A stretch of DNA of 64,000 nt from Sulfitobacter indolifex (GCF_022788655.1 NZ_CP084951.1:1736001-1800000), one strand, 5' to 3'. Positions 19,414-30,411 are shown, numbered from the stretch's first letter. Notes: a model not told the origin generated them from the sequence alone. Program-made: numbers and translations.

Positions 19414-20582
19414 TCAGCGTAGATGAAGCTCTCGCCGCAGTCCTCAACCTTGTTGCGCCACTAGAGACCGAAGCTGTGCCCCTCCGCGTTGCCAATGGAC
19501 GGGTGCTTTCCAAACCCGTAACCGCTCAGCGCAGCCAACCCCCCTTCGCCGCCTCTTCAATGGACGGCTATGCGCTGCGGCGCGCGGAAGTTGAACCTGA
19601 CGCAATGTTCAAGGTCGTTGGAGAGGCCGCCGCTGGCCACGGCTATGAAGGCACGCTGCGCGCGGGCCAGGCTGTTCGCATTTTCACAGGCGCGCCGGTT
19701 CCCGAAGGTGCTGATTTTGTGGTGATCCAAGAGGATGTTACCCGACGTGGGAACCTTATTACTCTTGGACATCATATTGATGCGAAAGATAATATTCGCC
19801 CTGCCGGGGGGGATTTCACCGTAGGTGAGGAACTTTCCGCGCCGCGCAGCCTACGGCCAGCGGATGTGGCTTTGCTGGCGGCGATGAACGTCCCGAATGT
19901 ACCCGTGACCCGCAAACCGGTTATCGCGATCCTCGCCACCGGAGATGAATTGGTGCAACCGGGCGAAGACCCCAGCCCCGATCAAATTATCGCCTCTAAC
20001 AGCTATGGTCTTGCCGCGATGTTTGAAGACGCGGGCGCAGAGGTACGCATGCTGCCCATTGCCCGTGACACAACGGCATCATTAAAACAGGCCTTTTCGC
20101 TGGCCAAAGGCGCGGATTTGCTGGTGACCATCGGCGGCGCATCTGTGGGCGACCATGATCTGATCGCCCCCGTAGCAGCAGAACTTGGAATGGAGCAGGC
20201 CTTCTATAAGGTTGCAATGCGCCCCGGCAAGCCACTGATGGCGGGAAAATTGGGTAATCTTGCGATTATCGGTTTGCCGGGAAATCCTGTGTCGGCAATG
20301 GTTTGCGGCGCTGTCTTCGTGTTGCCGATGTTGCGACGGATGCTTGGGTTGACGCAGGTACATGCCCCGATTTGTGAAGCGCCGCTCGGGCGTGACATTG
20401 GTCCGAATGGGCCGCGTGCCCACTACATGCGAGCACGCTTGCGTGACGGAATGCTTTACCCCGATGATCGTCAGGATTCCTCGCTTTTGTCGGTCCTTGC
20501 GCAGGCAGACGCTTTGATGATCCGCCCCCCGCATGATCCGGCCCGAAATGCAAAAGACTTACAGCCCTACATTTTGATATAA
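19410..20582 (+). CDS. moeA: Molybdopterin molybdenumtransferase
   Basis: A 390-residue protein that inserts molybdate into molybdopterin. Domain signs are [14 protein letters not shown] at the N-terminus, [24 protein letters not shown] and [12 protein letters not shown] of the MPT-binding domain, [11 protein letters not shown], and [12 protein letters not shown]. Together with moaC it forms the molybdenum cofactor end of the trp-mo block. lexA downstream has its own promoter. Confidence 0.96.
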   Translation: MISVDEALAAVLNLVAPLETEAVPLRVANGRVLSKPVTAQRSQPPFAASSMDGYALRRAEVEPDAMFKVVGEAAAGHGYEGTLRAGQAVRIFTGAPVPEGADFVVIQEDVTRRGNLITLGHHIDAKDNIRPAGGDFTVGEELSAPRSLRPADVALLAAMNVPNVPVTRKPVIAILATGDELVQPGEDPSPDQIIASNSYGLAAMFEDAGAEVRMLPIARDTTASLKQAFSLAKGADLLVTIGGASVGDHDLIAPVAAELGMEQAFYKVAMRPGKPLMAGKLGNLAIIGLPGNPVSAMVCGAVFVLPMLRRMLGLTQVHAPICEAPLGRDIGPNGPRAHYMRARLRDGMLYPDDRQDSSLLSVLAQADALMIRPPHDPARNAKDLQPYILI

Positions 20583-20595
20583 CGCCAACCTGAGG

Positions 20596-20624
20596 TTGAC
20601 ACAAAACGAGAACATCCCTAGAAC
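20596..20624 (+). promoter_or_regulatory. lexA promoter with overlapping SOS box
   Basis: A -35 element TTGACA (20596-20601) is followed after 17 nt by TAGAAC (20619-20624) as a -10. The sequence GAAC-N7-GAAC at 20610-20624, which reads GTTC-N7-GTTC on the other strand, matches the LexA box described for alphaproteobacteria and overlaps the -10. This is the layout expected for LexA autorepression. Confidence 0.85.
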
Positions 20625-20654
20625 AAAACAAAGAAAAGCTTCAGGGGACGTACG

Positions 20655-21350
20655 ATGCTGACCAAAAAACAACTCGATTTGCTGGCTTTTATTCACCAGC
20701 GCGTTCAGCGGGATGGCGTTCCGCCCAGCTTTGATGAAATGAAATTGGCGCTCGATCTACGGTCAAAGTCAGGCATCCACCGGTTGATTACGGCTTTGGA
20801 AGAACGCGGTTTCATTCGGCGACTTGCCCACCGGGCCCGCGCCATTGAAGTGGTCAAACTGCCCGAGAGCCTTGGCGGCGCTCCTGGCTTTGCCCCCCGC
20901 GTTATTGACGGGGATCGCCCCGACAGCCCGCCGCCCCACTCTGCGCAGCCGGTTACTGCACAACATGCATTTGACGTGCCCGTCATGGGCCGGATCGCCG
21001 CCGGCGTTCCGATTGAGGCAATCTCCCAAGTATCTCATACCGTTACGGTGCCGGGCGGTATGATTGCCGGTCAAGGGGAGCACTATGCGCTTGAGGTGCG
21101 TGGCGACTCGATGATTGAGGCCGGGATTAACGATGGTGACATCGTGGTGATCCGTGAGACATCGGTTGCTGATAACGGTGATATCGTGGTCGCGCTGGTA
21201 GAGGACCAAGAGGCCACGCTGAAACGGTTCCGCAGACAGGGCGCCTCCGTTGCTTTGGAAGCAGCCAACGCGGCCTATGAAACACGCGTGCTGCCCTCAG
21301 ATAAGGTCAAGGTTCAGGGGCGTCTTGTGGGGCTTATCCGAACCTATTAA
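20655..21350 (+). CDS. lexA: LexA repressor
   Basis: A 231-residue SOS repressor and self-cleaving serine protease. The N-terminal winged helix begins [13 protein letters not shown] and includes SKSGIHRLI. The cleavage site Ala-Gly lies in MGRIAAGVP; the catalytic Ser is in [11 protein letters not shown] and the Lys in ATLKRF. A long Pro-rich linker between domains is typical of alphaproteobacterial LexA. Its own SOS box lies just upstream. The stop codon overlaps the stop of the convergent comEC. Confidence 0.97.
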   Translation: MLTKKQLDLLAFIHQRVQRDGVPPSFDEMKLALDLRSKSGIHRLITALEERGFIRRLAHRARAIEVVKLPESLGGAPGFAPRVIDGDRPDSPPPHSAQPVTAQHAFDVPVMGRIAAGVPIEAISQVSHTVTVPGGMIAGQGEHYALEVRGDSMIEAGINDGDIVVIRETSVADNGDIVVALVEDQEATLKRFRRQGASVALEAANAAYETRVLPSDKVKVQGRLVGLIRTY

Positions 21351-23382
21351 CGATTTGCGCCGCGTGCAGGCCTGCTGTTCCACAGACGCGCGCCAGCGTG
21401 TTCTTTTGCGGTGGTAATATGCCAGCCTTTAGGCATTTTCCAAAGCGCCAGAGCACCTGTTTCCCGTAATTGAATGGGATCGAACACGCGGCAATTCCAG
21501 GCGGGGTCTGGCTCCATTTGGACCGAGGCGATGACGATCTCGCCCCGGCGGCAGTCCCGAAACGCGGCGACGGCGCGCTTGCCTGAAAGGTGAATAATGC
21601 CCGTCGTGTTCTTTACCCAACGTGCGGCTGCCACAGATTGATTGACGCCATCACCGTCATTCTCAAGCCAGTTTCGGGCAATAAACCCTGCGCCCTTTTC
21701 TCTGCTCAGCGCCCGCCCTTCAGCGGTCATGATGCCAACAAGTGTGCCGGTGTCGGCGACAAGCACATCTGGCCGCGTCGTTGCTTGCCAGACGATCAAC
21801 GACAACACCATCACAGGACAGCCTAGCCAACGCAGGCTCCCTTGCCAGATAAGAAGCCACAAAAACCCGAGGGCTAAGAGCGGTAGCACCCAGCCTCCCG
21901 GTCCGGGCACGAAACTGCGCGCGCCGGGAAGGTTTGAAACACCTTCGGCAACAAAGAGTATCCATCTAAGGCCAAGCCCCATTGCCCAAAGCGGAATACC
22001 TTCCAGCCCAAAGGGCGCAATCAAGACGGCTAACACGGCTGCAGGTATCACCAAGACCCCCATCAGGGGAACTGACAGCAAGTTTGCCACAAGTCCATAA
22101 TGCGAAACCGTGTTGAAATGCGCCGCTGAAATCGGCGCAGTGGCAAACCCTGCGACCGCCGAGGAGATCACCACAGCAGCCACCGGGCGCAGGCGACGGG
22201 GTATGACTTCCCCTTCGAAATCGCGCATCCAACCAAAGACCGCAACCAGCGCAGTGGTTGCGGCGAAGGACATTTGAAACCCCGGCCCCATGAGCGCTTC
22301 GGGGCGCAGGGCCAACACGATGATACCCGCGACACCCACCGCACGAAGCGAGATGGCACGCCGGCCAATCATAAGCGCGCACAAGGCAACCGCGCACATC
22401 ACATAGGCCCGCTCGGTCGCGACATTTCCGCCGGAGAGCGCAAGATAGCCGGTGGCGGCGATTAGTGCAGCACCTGCCGCGATGCTGCGACTTGGCCAGC
22501 GGGTGGCGGTGACCGGATGCAGCGCCAATATCAGCCGTAGCCCGCTAAAAACCACAGCGCTGAGCAGGCCCATATGCAAGCCGGAAATCGCCAGTAAATG
22601 CGCCAGATTGCTGCTGCGCAGGTCTTGCAGCGCTTGCTGAGAGATGGCGCTGCGATCTCCGGTCGTGATGGCCGCCGCGAACCCTCCGATATCGCCGGGC
22701 AGATGATGACGCACCCGGGCCGAGGCCGCCATACGAAGACGAAAAAGCAACAGGCTCAGTTCGCCTTCAGTCGGCTTGGCGATACCCAAAAGCGGCACAC
22801 GCGCGTAGCCGACCGCGCCCAACCCAGCAAACCAAGCATGGCGCTGAAAATCGAAGCCTCCCGGCTCTACCGGTCCGGCGGGGGGCGACAGATGCGCCGT
22901 CGTCATCACCCGCATACCCGGTGTAGGCTTTATTGAGCCGGGGGTTTTGGAATGCAAAGATACCCGAACCCTTGTCGGGGTCCGCGCAGGTGGAATGCGG
23001 TCCAACCGACTTGATCAAGGGTGACGCGCGGGGCATCTGATTGGCTGCGATCCAGCGCGATGACCCGCCCCTCAACTGCGCCGTAATAGCGCCAGCCGAG
23101 AACGGGGGCTGCCGTGGAATGCGCGCGGAATGCAGCAATGAGCAGTCCAAGCAGAACCAAGGCGGCGCCGACGGCAAAGGGCGCGGTGACCTCTGGCAGC
23201 AGCCGCGCCACGACCGTCAACCCTGCCACGGCAAGCGCCATTCCCCAAAGCAACGGCAAAGATGGCTCTACCGGCAGTGAAAAGTACCAACCGATCCCCC
23301 CCGCGAGGCAGATCGGCACCCAGCCAAACAGATGCCCCCGCTGGCGAAGCATCACGGTGCTGAAAAGGTTCAAAAGGCCCAT
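21347..23382 (-). pseudogene. comEC: ComEC/Rec2 DNA uptake channel, frameshifted
   Basis: ComEC forms the inner-membrane channel for transforming DNA. Here its reading frame is split. The N-terminal part (from ATG 23382) has the DUF4131-type membrane segments and GWRYYGAVEGRVIALD, and reads as far as PRVTLDQVG. The continuation, LDRIPPARTPTRVRVSLH onward, is in another frame beginning at about 23005. Restoring one nucleotide at 23006-23010 rejoins them into one protein of about 680 residues, a normal length. The competence domain (HLPGDIGG, HLLAISGLHMGLLSAVV, then many membrane helices) is intact. The C-terminal part (VADTGTLVGIM) lacks a classical metallo-beta-lactamase metal motif. It may be a true loss of function or a sequencing error. 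Confidence 0.85.
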
Positions 23383-23497
23383 GCTTGCCCCCGCGGATCG
23401 CACTGGGTAGACAGACCTTAAATTCTAGGATCGGGGTGGTTACCATTTGGTAAACACTGCCCCAAACGCCATACCTCTTACCGAAAGGCCTCCTGCC

Positions 23498-24898
23498 ATG
23501 AACGCCCCCGTCGTGACCCGTTTCGCCCCTTCGCCCACCGGGTTTTTGCACATCGGCGGTGCCCGCACCGCCCTGTTTAACTGGCTGTATGCGCGCGGCC
23601 GTGGTGGTAAGTTCCTGCTGCGTATCGAAGACACCGACCGCGCGCGCTCCACGCCCGAGGCGACAGAAGCGATTCTGAAAGGGATGGCGTGGCTGGGTCT
23701 GGACCACGACGGCGAGATCGTCAGCCAGTTTGAGAATGCGCCCCGCCATGCCGAAGTGGCAAATGAACTTCTGGCTCAGGGCAAAGCCTACAAATGTTTC
23801 GCATCCCAAGATGAAATCACAGCCTTCCGTGAGGCGGCCAAGGCCGAAGGCCGCAGCACGCTTTACCGCTCTCCTTGGCGGGACGCCGATCCGGCGAGCC
23901 ACCCCGACGCGCCGTATGTGATCCGCATCAAGGCACCGCTGGAAGGCACCACCGTGATCCGCGATCAGGTTCAGGGCGATGTGACAATTCGCAATGACCA
24001 GCTCGACGATATGATCCTGCTGCGCTCCGACGGCACGCCGGTCTATATGTTGGCTGTTGTGGTGGACGATCACGACATGGGCGTAACCCATGTTGTCCGT
24101 GGCGACGATCATCTGAACAATGCCGCCCGGCAGATGATGATCTATGAGGCGATGGGCTGGGAAGTGCCGGTCTGGGCGCATATTCCATTGATCCATGGTG
24201 CGGATGGCAAGAAGCTCTCCAAGCGTCACGGCGCGTTGGGCGCACAGGAATATCAGGTTATGGGTTTCCCGGCCGCTGGCATGCGGAACTACCTCGCGCG
24301 GCTGGGGTGGAGCCACGGCGATGATGAATTTTTCACTGACGCGCAGGCGCAAGATTGGTTTGACCTTAACGGTATCCGCAAAAGCCCCGCGCAATTTGAC
24401 CTGAAAAAGCTGGAAAACCTCTGCGGTCAGCATATCGCACAGGCGGATGATGCCGCGCTGCGGCGCGAAATCGAAGCCTATTTGGATGCTGCCGGTCTAC
24501 CTTCCCTTACGGAAGCCCAAGCCGAGGGTTTGGAGCGTGCCATGTATTGCCTCAAAGATCGCGCGAAGACTTTCCCGGAACTTCTTGAAAAAGCGACCTT
24601 TGTTCTTGCCGTGCGTCCAATCACCCCGGACGAGAAAGCAGCGAAGAACCTCGATACGGTATCCCGTGGCATACTGTCGGAATTGACGCCGCAATTGCAA
24701 AATGCTAGCTGGAACAAAGAAACGCTGGAGGAGGTACTGAACGGCATTGCTGCCGCGCAGGACACCAAGTTCGGCAAGCTGGCAGGGCCCCTTCGGGCGG
24801 CCTTGGCTGGCAGGGCAGTCACCCCATCGGTTTTTGACATGATGTTGGTGCTGGGGCGCGATGAAACCCTTGCCCGACTGACAGATGCTGCGGCCTAA
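23498..24898 (+). CDS. gltX: Glutamyl-tRNA synthetase
   Basis: A 466-residue class I aminoacyl-tRNA synthetase that charges tRNA-Glu. The HIGH-like motif is [19 protein letters not shown] and the KMSKS-like motif is [19 protein letters not shown] and the C-terminal anticodon-binding helices are present. ATG 23498 (MNAPVVTRF) is preferred over an in-frame upstream start at 23447 because it gives the normal N-terminus and has an AAAGG-type ribosome binding site. Confidence 0.96.
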   Translation: MNAPVVTRFAPSPTGFLHIGGARTALFNWLYARGRGGKFLLRIEDTDRARSTPEATEAILKGMAWLGLDHDGEIVSQFENAPRHAEVANELLAQGKAYKCFASQDEITAFREAAKAEGRSTLYRSPWRDADPASHPDAPYVIRIKAPLEGTTVIRDQVQGDVTIRNDQLDDMILLRSDGTPVYMLAVVVDDHDMGVTHVVRGDDHLNNAARQMMIYEAMGWEVPVWAHIPLIHGADGKKLSKRHGALGAQEYQVMGFPAAGMRNYLARLGWSHGDDEFFTDAQAQDWFDLNGIRKSPAQFDLKKLENLCGQHIAQADDAALRREIEAYLDAAGLPSLTEAQAEGLERAMYCLKDRAKTFPELLEKATFVLAVRPITPDEKAAKNLDTVSRGILSELTPQLQNASWNKETLEEVLNGIAAAQDTKFGKLAGPLRAALAGRAVTPSVFDMMLVLGRDETLARLTDAAA

Positions 24899-25014
24899 GT
24901 TTTGGTTAACCACTTCTTACCGCGGCAGGATATAACTGAACGGGACGGCCCCTATTGGGGCTAGGCCCAGACGGCGGGGGACAACTCCGCAGCCTACATT
25001 CGGGAAGGGACTTC

Positions 25015-26310
25015 ATGACCAATAATAATAAAACCGCAACGCTGACGATCGACGACAAGACCTACGAGCTGCCGATCCACAGCCCGACCGACGGGCCTGA
25101 TGTGCTCGACATTCGCAAGCTCTATGCGCAGGCGGGCGTCTTTACCTATGACCCGGGCTTTACCTCGACCGCGGCCTGCGACAGCACGATCACCTTTATC
25201 GATGGTGACAAAGGTGTGCTGCTCCATCGTGGCTACCCGATCGAACAACTGGCAAGCAAATCGCACTACCTCGAAGTTTGCTATCTGCTGCTCTACGGTG
25301 AACTGCCCGGCCCCAAAGCGCTGGAAGAATTCGAATGCTTGGTGACCAATCACACCATGCTGCACGAGCAGATGATGAATTTCTTCCGTGGTTTCCGCCG
25401 CGATGCGCACCCGATGGCCATCATGGTCGGTGTGGTCGGCGCGATGTCGGCATTCTACCATGACAGCACCGACATCAACGATGAGCACCAGCGCGAGGTC
25501 GCCACGATCCGCTTGATCGCGAAAATGCCGACGATTGCGGCAATGGCCTATAAATACACCATTGGTCAGCCCTTTATCTATCCGCGCAACGATCTCGACT
25601 ATGCGTCGAACTTCTTGCGCATGTGTTTTGCCGTGCCCGCCGAAGATCATGAGGTAAACCCGATCCTAAGCCGCGCGATGGACCGGATTTTCACTCTCCA
25701 TGCCGATCACGAGCAGAACGCATCGACCTCGACAGTGCGTCTGGCGTCTTCTTCGGGTGCGAACCCCTTCGCTTGTATCGCCGCTGGCATCGCCTGCCTT
25801 TGGGGCCCGGCGCATGGTGGTGCGAACCAAGCCTGCCTGGAAATGCTCAAGGAGATCGGCACGCCCGATCGCATCCCTGAGTTCATCGCCCGCGCGAAAG
25901 ACAAGAACGATCCATTCCGCCTGATGGGCTTTGGTCACCGCGTCTACAAAAACCACGACCCGCGCGCGACTGTGATGAAAGAGAGCGCCGACGAGGTTCT
26001 GGAGCTGATGGGGGTCGAGAACAACCCGATCCTTCAGGTTGCGAAAGAGCTGGAAAAAGCGGCGTTGGAAGACCCGTATTTCGCGGAGAAGAAGCTTTTC
26101 CCGAACGTCGACTTCTATTCGGGCATCATCCTCGAAGCGATGGGCTTCCCCACCTCGATGTTCACGCCGATCTTCGCCCTTGCGCGGACCGTGGGCTGGA
26201 TTTCGCAGTGGAAAGAACAGATCAGCGATCCGCAGCTTAAAATTGGCCGTCCACGTCAGCTGTATCTTGGTGAGGACAAACGCGATTACGTCGATATCGA
26301 GAACCGCTGA
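25015..26310 (+). CDS. gltA: Citrate synthase
   Basis: A 431-residue type II (hexameric) citrate synthase that condenses acetyl-CoA and oxaloacetate, the entry step of the TCA cycle. Visible are [41 protein letters not shown] and the catalytic [13 protein letters not shown]. The ATG at 25015 follows a strong GAAGGGA ribosome binding site; an upstream in-frame start at 24955 adds 20 residues with no family match. A strong terminator follows. Confidence 0.97.
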   Translation: MTNNNKTATLTIDDKTYELPIHSPTDGPDVLDIRKLYAQAGVFTYDPGFTSTAACDSTITFIDGDKGVLLHRGYPIEQLASKSHYLEVCYLLLYGELPGPKALEEFECLVTNHTMLHEQMMNFFRGFRRDAHPMAIMVGVVGAMSAFYHDSTDINDEHQREVATIRLIAKMPTIAAMAYKYTIGQPFIYPRNDLDYASNFLRMCFAVPAEDHEVNPILSRAMDRIFTLHADHEQNASTSTVRLASSSGANPFACIAAGIACLWGPAHGGANQACLEMLKEIGTPDRIPEFIARAKDKNDPFRLMGFGHRVYKNHDPRATVMKESADEVLELMGVENNPILQVAKELEKAALEDPYFAEKKLFPNVDFYSGIILEAMGFPTSMFTPIFALARTVGWISQWKEQISDPQLKIGRPRQLYLGEDKRDYVDIENR

Positions 26311-26332
26311 ACAGCGCCTCTTAAACCCTAGC

Positions 26333-26358
26333 AAACGCCCCGGATTCCCGGGGCGTTT
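26333..26358 (+). terminator. Rho-independent terminator after gltA
   Basis: An 11-bp perfect stem AAACGCCCCGG/CCGGGGCGTTT with a 4-nt loop, followed by TCTCGTTTCT, lies 23 nt past the gltA stop. Confidence 0.85.
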
Positions 26359-26779
26359 CTCGTTTCTGCTCAGGCCTAAAAACGACTTGTGCGATCAGGG
26401 TTGTTCACCAAAGCGCGACAATAGGAGCATAGCTACCTATACGAATGGTGTGCTTCCGAATCGGACATAAATATGCGTTTCAGCTCGGCGTAGGTAATGG
26501 GCTTGAAAATGAGTGAATGTTTCCAAGCGTTTTGCCAGTTTCGAAACACCAAAGCCGAAAATACGGCGAAATTACGGCACTGTTTCGCAGCAGGTAACAA
26601 TGCGTCACACACGCTTGACGGGATTCCCACATCAAAGTTAACTAAGAGCCAAGATGACTTTCCGGGTGGAGAGCTGTGGTGGCGCATTGGTTTGGGATTA
26701 CCCCTCGCGCGATCAGACCGCCCGGTTGAATTGATATTTAATGCTGCCCCGCAGCAGGGCCTTGACGAAGGAGCGCGAA
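26359..26779. other. Less GC-rich intergenic stretch with no convincing gene
   Basis: About 420 nt between the gltA terminator and the small gene at 26780. The sequence is more AT-rich than its surroundings. Two overlapping opposite-strand frames (26497-26796 plus, 26433-26843 minus) show no family signature or good ribosome binding site. The minus frame ends with a segment (IFKPITYAELKRIF) vaguely like the end of a receiver domain, too little to call a remnant. Confidence 0.4.
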
Positions 26780-27079
26780 ATGACCGCATCAGATAGGACC
26801 AAAGGCCTTCGCTGGGACTGCGCGACCGGGCTATCCCCTTCAAAAGCCAGTGATTTGTCCGGCCCTCAATGTGCGCTGGTGCCGGACACGCTGCATGATT
26901 GTGACCAAATCGCCGTGGTTTACGACAAGGGTCAGACCCCGCCGCAGATCACGATCGCGCAGGTTTCCCGCTCGGTTCATACGGTATTGGCCGATGGGGT
27001 CGCCGTGGCGGTGGTGGCGCGGGCCAGTGGCCCCGCGCCTTCCGCAGATGATGTGCTGCTGGTCGAACGTACCTGCTAG
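26780..27079 (+). CDS. Small conserved-looking hypothetical protein
   Basis: A 99-residue protein with a strong ribosome binding site (GAAGGAG, 7-8 nt before ATG 26780). No domain was recognised. It has two cysteines in the first half (WDCATG, CDQIAVVYD) and a terminal one, no membrane segment and no signal peptide. The segment VHTVLADGVAVAVVARASG suggests a beta-rich small fold. It converges with the isomerase gene at 27083 with only 3 nt between stops. Codon use matches the neighbours, so it is probably real, but the function is unknown. Confidence 0.6.
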   Translation: MTASDRTKGLRWDCATGLSPSKASDLSGPQCALVPDTLHDCDQIAVVYDKGQTPPQITIAQVSRSVHTVLADGVAVAVVARASGPAPSADDVLLVERTC

Positions 27080-27082
27080 CGC

Positions 27083-27856
27083 TCAGCGGCCCTGAAACTT
27101 GGGGCTGCGCTTTTGCGTGAAGGCCGTGACCCCTTCGGCAAAGTCATGCGATTTGCCACACCGGCCCTGTGCCTCGGCCTCAAGCGACAGTTGATCTTCC
27201 AACCCATTGTCCCAAGACGCACGGATCGCCTTTTTCGTCTCCGCATAGGCGGCGGTCGGCCCACTGGCGAGTTGCGCCGCCTTGGCCCGCCAATGGGCGT
27301 CAAACTCGCTATCGGGTACCGCCTGCCAAATCATTCCCCAGTCGTCTGCCTGACGCGCTGTGATCTTATCGGCAAAAAGCGCGGCCCCCATGGCTTTGGC
27401 CATGCCCATCTGGCGCGGCAGTGCATAGGTGCCGCCTGCATCAGGAATAAGGCCGATACGGGTGAAGGCCTGCATGAAATAAGCGCTCTCACTGGCGAAT
27501 ACGACATCGGCGGCCAGCGCGATATTGGCGCCCGCGCCTGCTGCTGGCCCATTCACAGCGGCAATTGTCGGCACCGGACAGTTGATAATGGCGCGCAGCA
27601 ACGGTGCGTATTCCTCGCGCAGGGTCTTTTCTAGATCGGCCACGCCGCCTGCCCTGTCTGCCAGATCCTGCCCCGAACAAAAGGCCCGTCCGGCACCCGT
27701 CAGCACAACGACCCGCCCCTCGCGCCCGCCTTCGGTCACAGCATGATTAAGCTCAGCCCGCATCTGAGTGGTCAAAGCGTTCATCTTATCAGCGCGGTTA
27801 AGCGTGATCAGCGCGATGTCATCCGTCAACGCATAGGTGATCGTTTCATAGTCCAT
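27083..27856 (-). CDS. Enoyl-CoA hydratase/isomerase, PaaG-like
   Basis: A 257-residue crotonase-fold enzyme. The oxyanion-hole and CoA-binding segments are GRAFCSGQDLADR and NGPAAGAGANIALAAD. The segment FTRIGLIPDAGGTYALPR..G.AKAMG with WGMIW closely resembles PaaG (ring-1,2-epoxyphenylacetyl-CoA isomerase) of phenylacetate breakdown, where the acidic residue in LIPDAGG is catalytic. No other paa genes are in the window, so a general role in CoA-ester isomerisation is also possible. It is the last gene of the minus-strand block after ccmF-ccmH. Confidence 0.85.
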   Translation of the reverse strand: MDYETITYALTDDIALITLNRADKMNALTTQMRAELNHAVTEGGREGRVVVLTGAGRAFCSGQDLADRAGGVADLEKTLREEYAPLLRAIINCPVPTIAAVNGPAAGAGANIALAADVVFASESAYFMQAFTRIGLIPDAGGTYALPRQMGMAKAMGAALFADKITARQADDWGMIWQAVPDSEFDAHWRAKAAQLASGPTAAYAETKKAIRASWDNGLEDQLSLEAEAQGRCGKSHDFAEGVTAFTQKRSPKFQGR

Positions 27857-27923
27857 TTTGGTATCCTTGATTGCTTACGGGCAGCATATCAAAGCGACCT
27901 GCAACGGCCAGTACAACCGGGCG

Positions 27924-28376
27924 TCAGGTATCTAGAATATCTCGCAGGCGGGCCTCTTCTTCGGGCGAAAGCGGTGCCTCTGTGGCCGTCTTGGCGCGCG
28001 CGCGGCTACGTAGATAAACCAGCCCCAGCCCACCGCCGAGTAAAAGCATCAGCGGCCCTGCCCCCCAAAGCAACCAATTCGCGCCCGTGGCCCGGGGGCT
28101 CAGCAGCACATACTCACCATAGCGCGCTACAATGAAATCCACCGCTTCCGCGTCACTATCACCCGCGACCAACCGCTCCCGCAGGAGCAGCCGCAGGTCT
28201 CGGGCAAGGCTCGCATTGCTTTCGTCGATGCTCTCGTTACGGCAAACAAGGCAGCGCAGCCCTTGGCTCAGCTGTCGCGCGCGCGCTTCTAACGCGGGAT
28301 CTGCCAAAATCTCGTCAGGCTGTACCGCCCAAAGCGGGCTTGCCAGCAACGTGAGGATTAACAAAAGGCGTTTCAT
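27924..28376 (-). CDS. ccmH: Cytochrome c-type biogenesis protein CcmH (CycL)
   Basis: A 150-residue membrane-anchored periplasmic thiol protein that helps keep apocytochrome c reduced for haem ligation. It has a signal peptide (MKRLLLILTLLASPLWA), the redox motif LRCLVCRNESIDES (LRCxxC), and a C-terminal membrane helix (WLLWGAGPLMLLLGGGLGLVYL) followed by a short acidic tail. ATG 28376 overlaps the end of ccmF by 4 nt (ATGA), so the two are coupled. Confidence 0.94.
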   Translation of the reverse strand: MKRLLLILTLLASPLWAVQPDEILADPALEARARQLSQGLRCLVCRNESIDESNASLARDLRLLLRERLVAGDSDAEAVDFIVARYGEYVLLSPRATGANWLLWGAGPLMLLLGGGLGLVYLRSRARAKTATEAPLSPEEEARLRDILDT

Positions 28377-30337
28377 TCTGCGGGCACGCCCGCTGGCTGC
28401 TTGCGCGCACCCGCCGCAATTCGGAAGCGCCGGTCGCTCAGGCTCAAGACCCCGCCAAGCGCCATCAGCGCGCAACCGATCCAGATCCAATTGGTCATCG
28501 GCTTGATATAGGTCCGCACAGCCCAACCACCGCCGTCCTGTGCATCGCCGATCACCACATAAACATCGCGCGCGAGGTTATAGTCGATCGCCGCCTCGGT
28601 CGTCGGCATCTGCGCCACAGGATAAAAACGTTTCTCTGGCCGAAGGGTGGCAATCGTCTTGCCGTCCTGCGCCAAGGAAAGCTCTGCAATGGTGGTCAGG
28701 TAGTTTGGCCCCCGCTCCTCACTCACATTGTGCAGGGTCAGCGTATAGCTGCCCACGTTGAAAGGCTCTTTAAGCTGGGCGACGCGGATGTCATCCACCG
28801 CCCAGGCCATCAGCCCCGCAATCCCGGCCATCGTAACGCCCAAACCGCCATGTGCCGTGGCCTTGCCCCAATCAGCACGCGGCAAGCGTCGCAAGCGGCG
28901 CAGCTTTCCCGGCCCCCGGCCAAGGCGCTGCATCACATCCACCACCGTGCCCATGATCAGCCATGCCCCGAGGAACATGCCCACCGGCCCAAGCAACCCG
29001 CGCCCGGATTGCATCGCAAATGCCAATCCGCCAAGCGCCAGCGCCAACAAGAAGACATAGCGCAGCGGATAGAGGGCGCGCATGACTTTGGCACGTTTCC
29101 ACGGCATGGCGCTGCCAATCGGCAAGATGAGCCCTAGCGCTACCATGAAGGGCGTAAACGCGGCGTTAAAGAACGGCGGGCCGACGCTTAGTTTGCGATC
29201 AAGGAACATCTCGGCCACCAGCGGCCACATCGTGCCAACAAAAACAACGAAACAAGCCACAGCTAGCAGCAGATTGTTCACCACCAAGGCGGTCTCACGG
29301 CTGAGCAGACCAAAGACGCCCTTGGCCTCAAGTGCAGAGGCGCGCAGGGAGTAGAGTATCAAAGCGCCGCCGGTAAAAAATCCCAGAATGGCAAGGATAA
29401 ACACCCCACGTTCAGGGTCATTTGCGAAAGCGTGAACCGAGGTCAGCAGCCCCGAACGCACGATAAATGTACCGATTAGCGAAAATCCAAATGCAAGGAT
29501 GGCCAGCAGGATGGTCCAGCTTTTCAGACTCTCGCGCTTTTCCACCACGATGGCCGAATGCAACAGCGCTGCTGCCAGAAGCCACGGCATGAAGCTGGCA
29601 TTCTCAACCGGATCCCAGAACCAGAAACCGCCCCAGCCAAGCTCATAATAGGCCCACCAAGACCCAAGCGCGATGCCAATGGTCAGGAAAACCCAAGCCG
29701 CCAGCGTCCAAGGACGCACCCAACGGCCCCAAGCGGCATCAACGCGCCCTTCAATCAGCGCCGCCACGGCAAAGCTAAATGCCATGCTAAGGCCGACATA
29801 GCCGAGATAGAGAAACGGCGGATGAAAGGCCAATCCGGGGTCTTGCAACAGCGGGTTCAGGTCTTGGCCGTCAAAGGGCGGCGTGCCCATGCGCAGGAAC
29901 GGGTTGGAGGTGAAGAGGATAAACGCAAGAAAAGCCACGCCAATCGCCGCCTGTACCGACAGCACCCGGGCGCGCAAGCGCGGCGGCAGATTGCCACCAA
30001 ACCACGCGGCCATCGCCCCAAAAAGCGCCACGATGAGCACCCAGAGCAACATCGAACCTTCGTGATTGCCCCATGTGCCGCTGATTTTATAGAGCATCGG
30101 CTTGGCGGAATGGCTGTTGGCCACGACCAGTCGCAAGCTGAAATCCGATGTAATAAAGGCCCACATCAGCGCGCCAAAGGCCAGCGCAATCAGGATAAAC
30201 TGCGCCCCCGCCGCCGGTTCGGCCACCGCCATCCAGGCTGCACGGCCCCGCCAAGCGCCCCACATCGGCACTACCATCTGTACAAGGGCCACGCCAAAGG
30301 CGAGCACCAGCGCGAAATGTCCAAGCTCTGTAATCAT
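28373..30337 (-). CDS. ccmF: Cytochrome c haem lyase subunit CcmF
   Basis: A 654-residue polytopic membrane protein that, with CcmH, attaches haem from CcmE to apocytochrome c. The haem-binding WWD motif is seen as WGGFWFWDPVENASFMPW, with conserved NNLLL and PFFNA segments and many hydrophobic helices. ATG 30337 (MITELGHFALVLA) is chosen as it gives the normal N-terminus; a longer in-frame start at 30379 adds 14 atypical residues. ccmE lies further upstream on the same strand, separated by the endolysin and holin genes. Confidence 0.96.
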   Translation of the reverse strand: MITELGHFALVLAFGVALVQMVVPMWGAWRGRAAWMAVAEPAAGAQFILIALAFGALMWAFITSDFSLRLVVANSHSAKPMLYKISGTWGNHEGSMLLWVLIVALFGAMAAWFGGNLPPRLRARVLSVQAAIGVAFLAFILFTSNPFLRMGTPPFDGQDLNPLLQDPGLAFHPPFLYLGYVGLSMAFSFAVAALIEGRVDAAWGRWVRPWTLAAWVFLTIGIALGSWWAYYELGWGGFWFWDPVENASFMPWLLAAALLHSAIVVEKRESLKSWTILLAILAFGFSLIGTFIVRSGLLTSVHAFANDPERGVFILAILGFFTGGALILYSLRASALEAKGVFGLLSRETALVVNNLLLAVACFVVFVGTMWPLVAEMFLDRKLSVGPPFFNAAFTPFMVALGLILPIGSAMPWKRAKVMRALYPLRYVFLLALALGGLAFAMQSGRGLLGPVGMFLGAWLIMGTVVDVMQRLGRGPGKLRRLRRLPRADWGKATAHGGLGVTMAGIAGLMAWAVDDIRVAQLKEPFNVGSYTLTLHNVSEERGPNYLTTIAELSLAQDGKTIATLRPEKRFYPVAQMPTTEAAIDYNLARDVYVVIGDAQDGGGWAVRTYIKPMTNWIWIGCALMALGGVLSLSDRRFRIAAGARKQPAGVPAE

Positions 30338-30411
30338 GGGCTGGACTATAGGGGGACAGCGCCCCCTAAGCCATGGCAAATCAGACGTGGGATAAGGTCA
30401 ATCGGTCGCAG

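Noticed and set aside
26433..26843. 136-residue minus-strand gene or receiver-domain remnant
   Set aside because: Only a short C-terminal segment vaguely resembles a receiver domain; there is no start context and it overlaps a better-supported gene.
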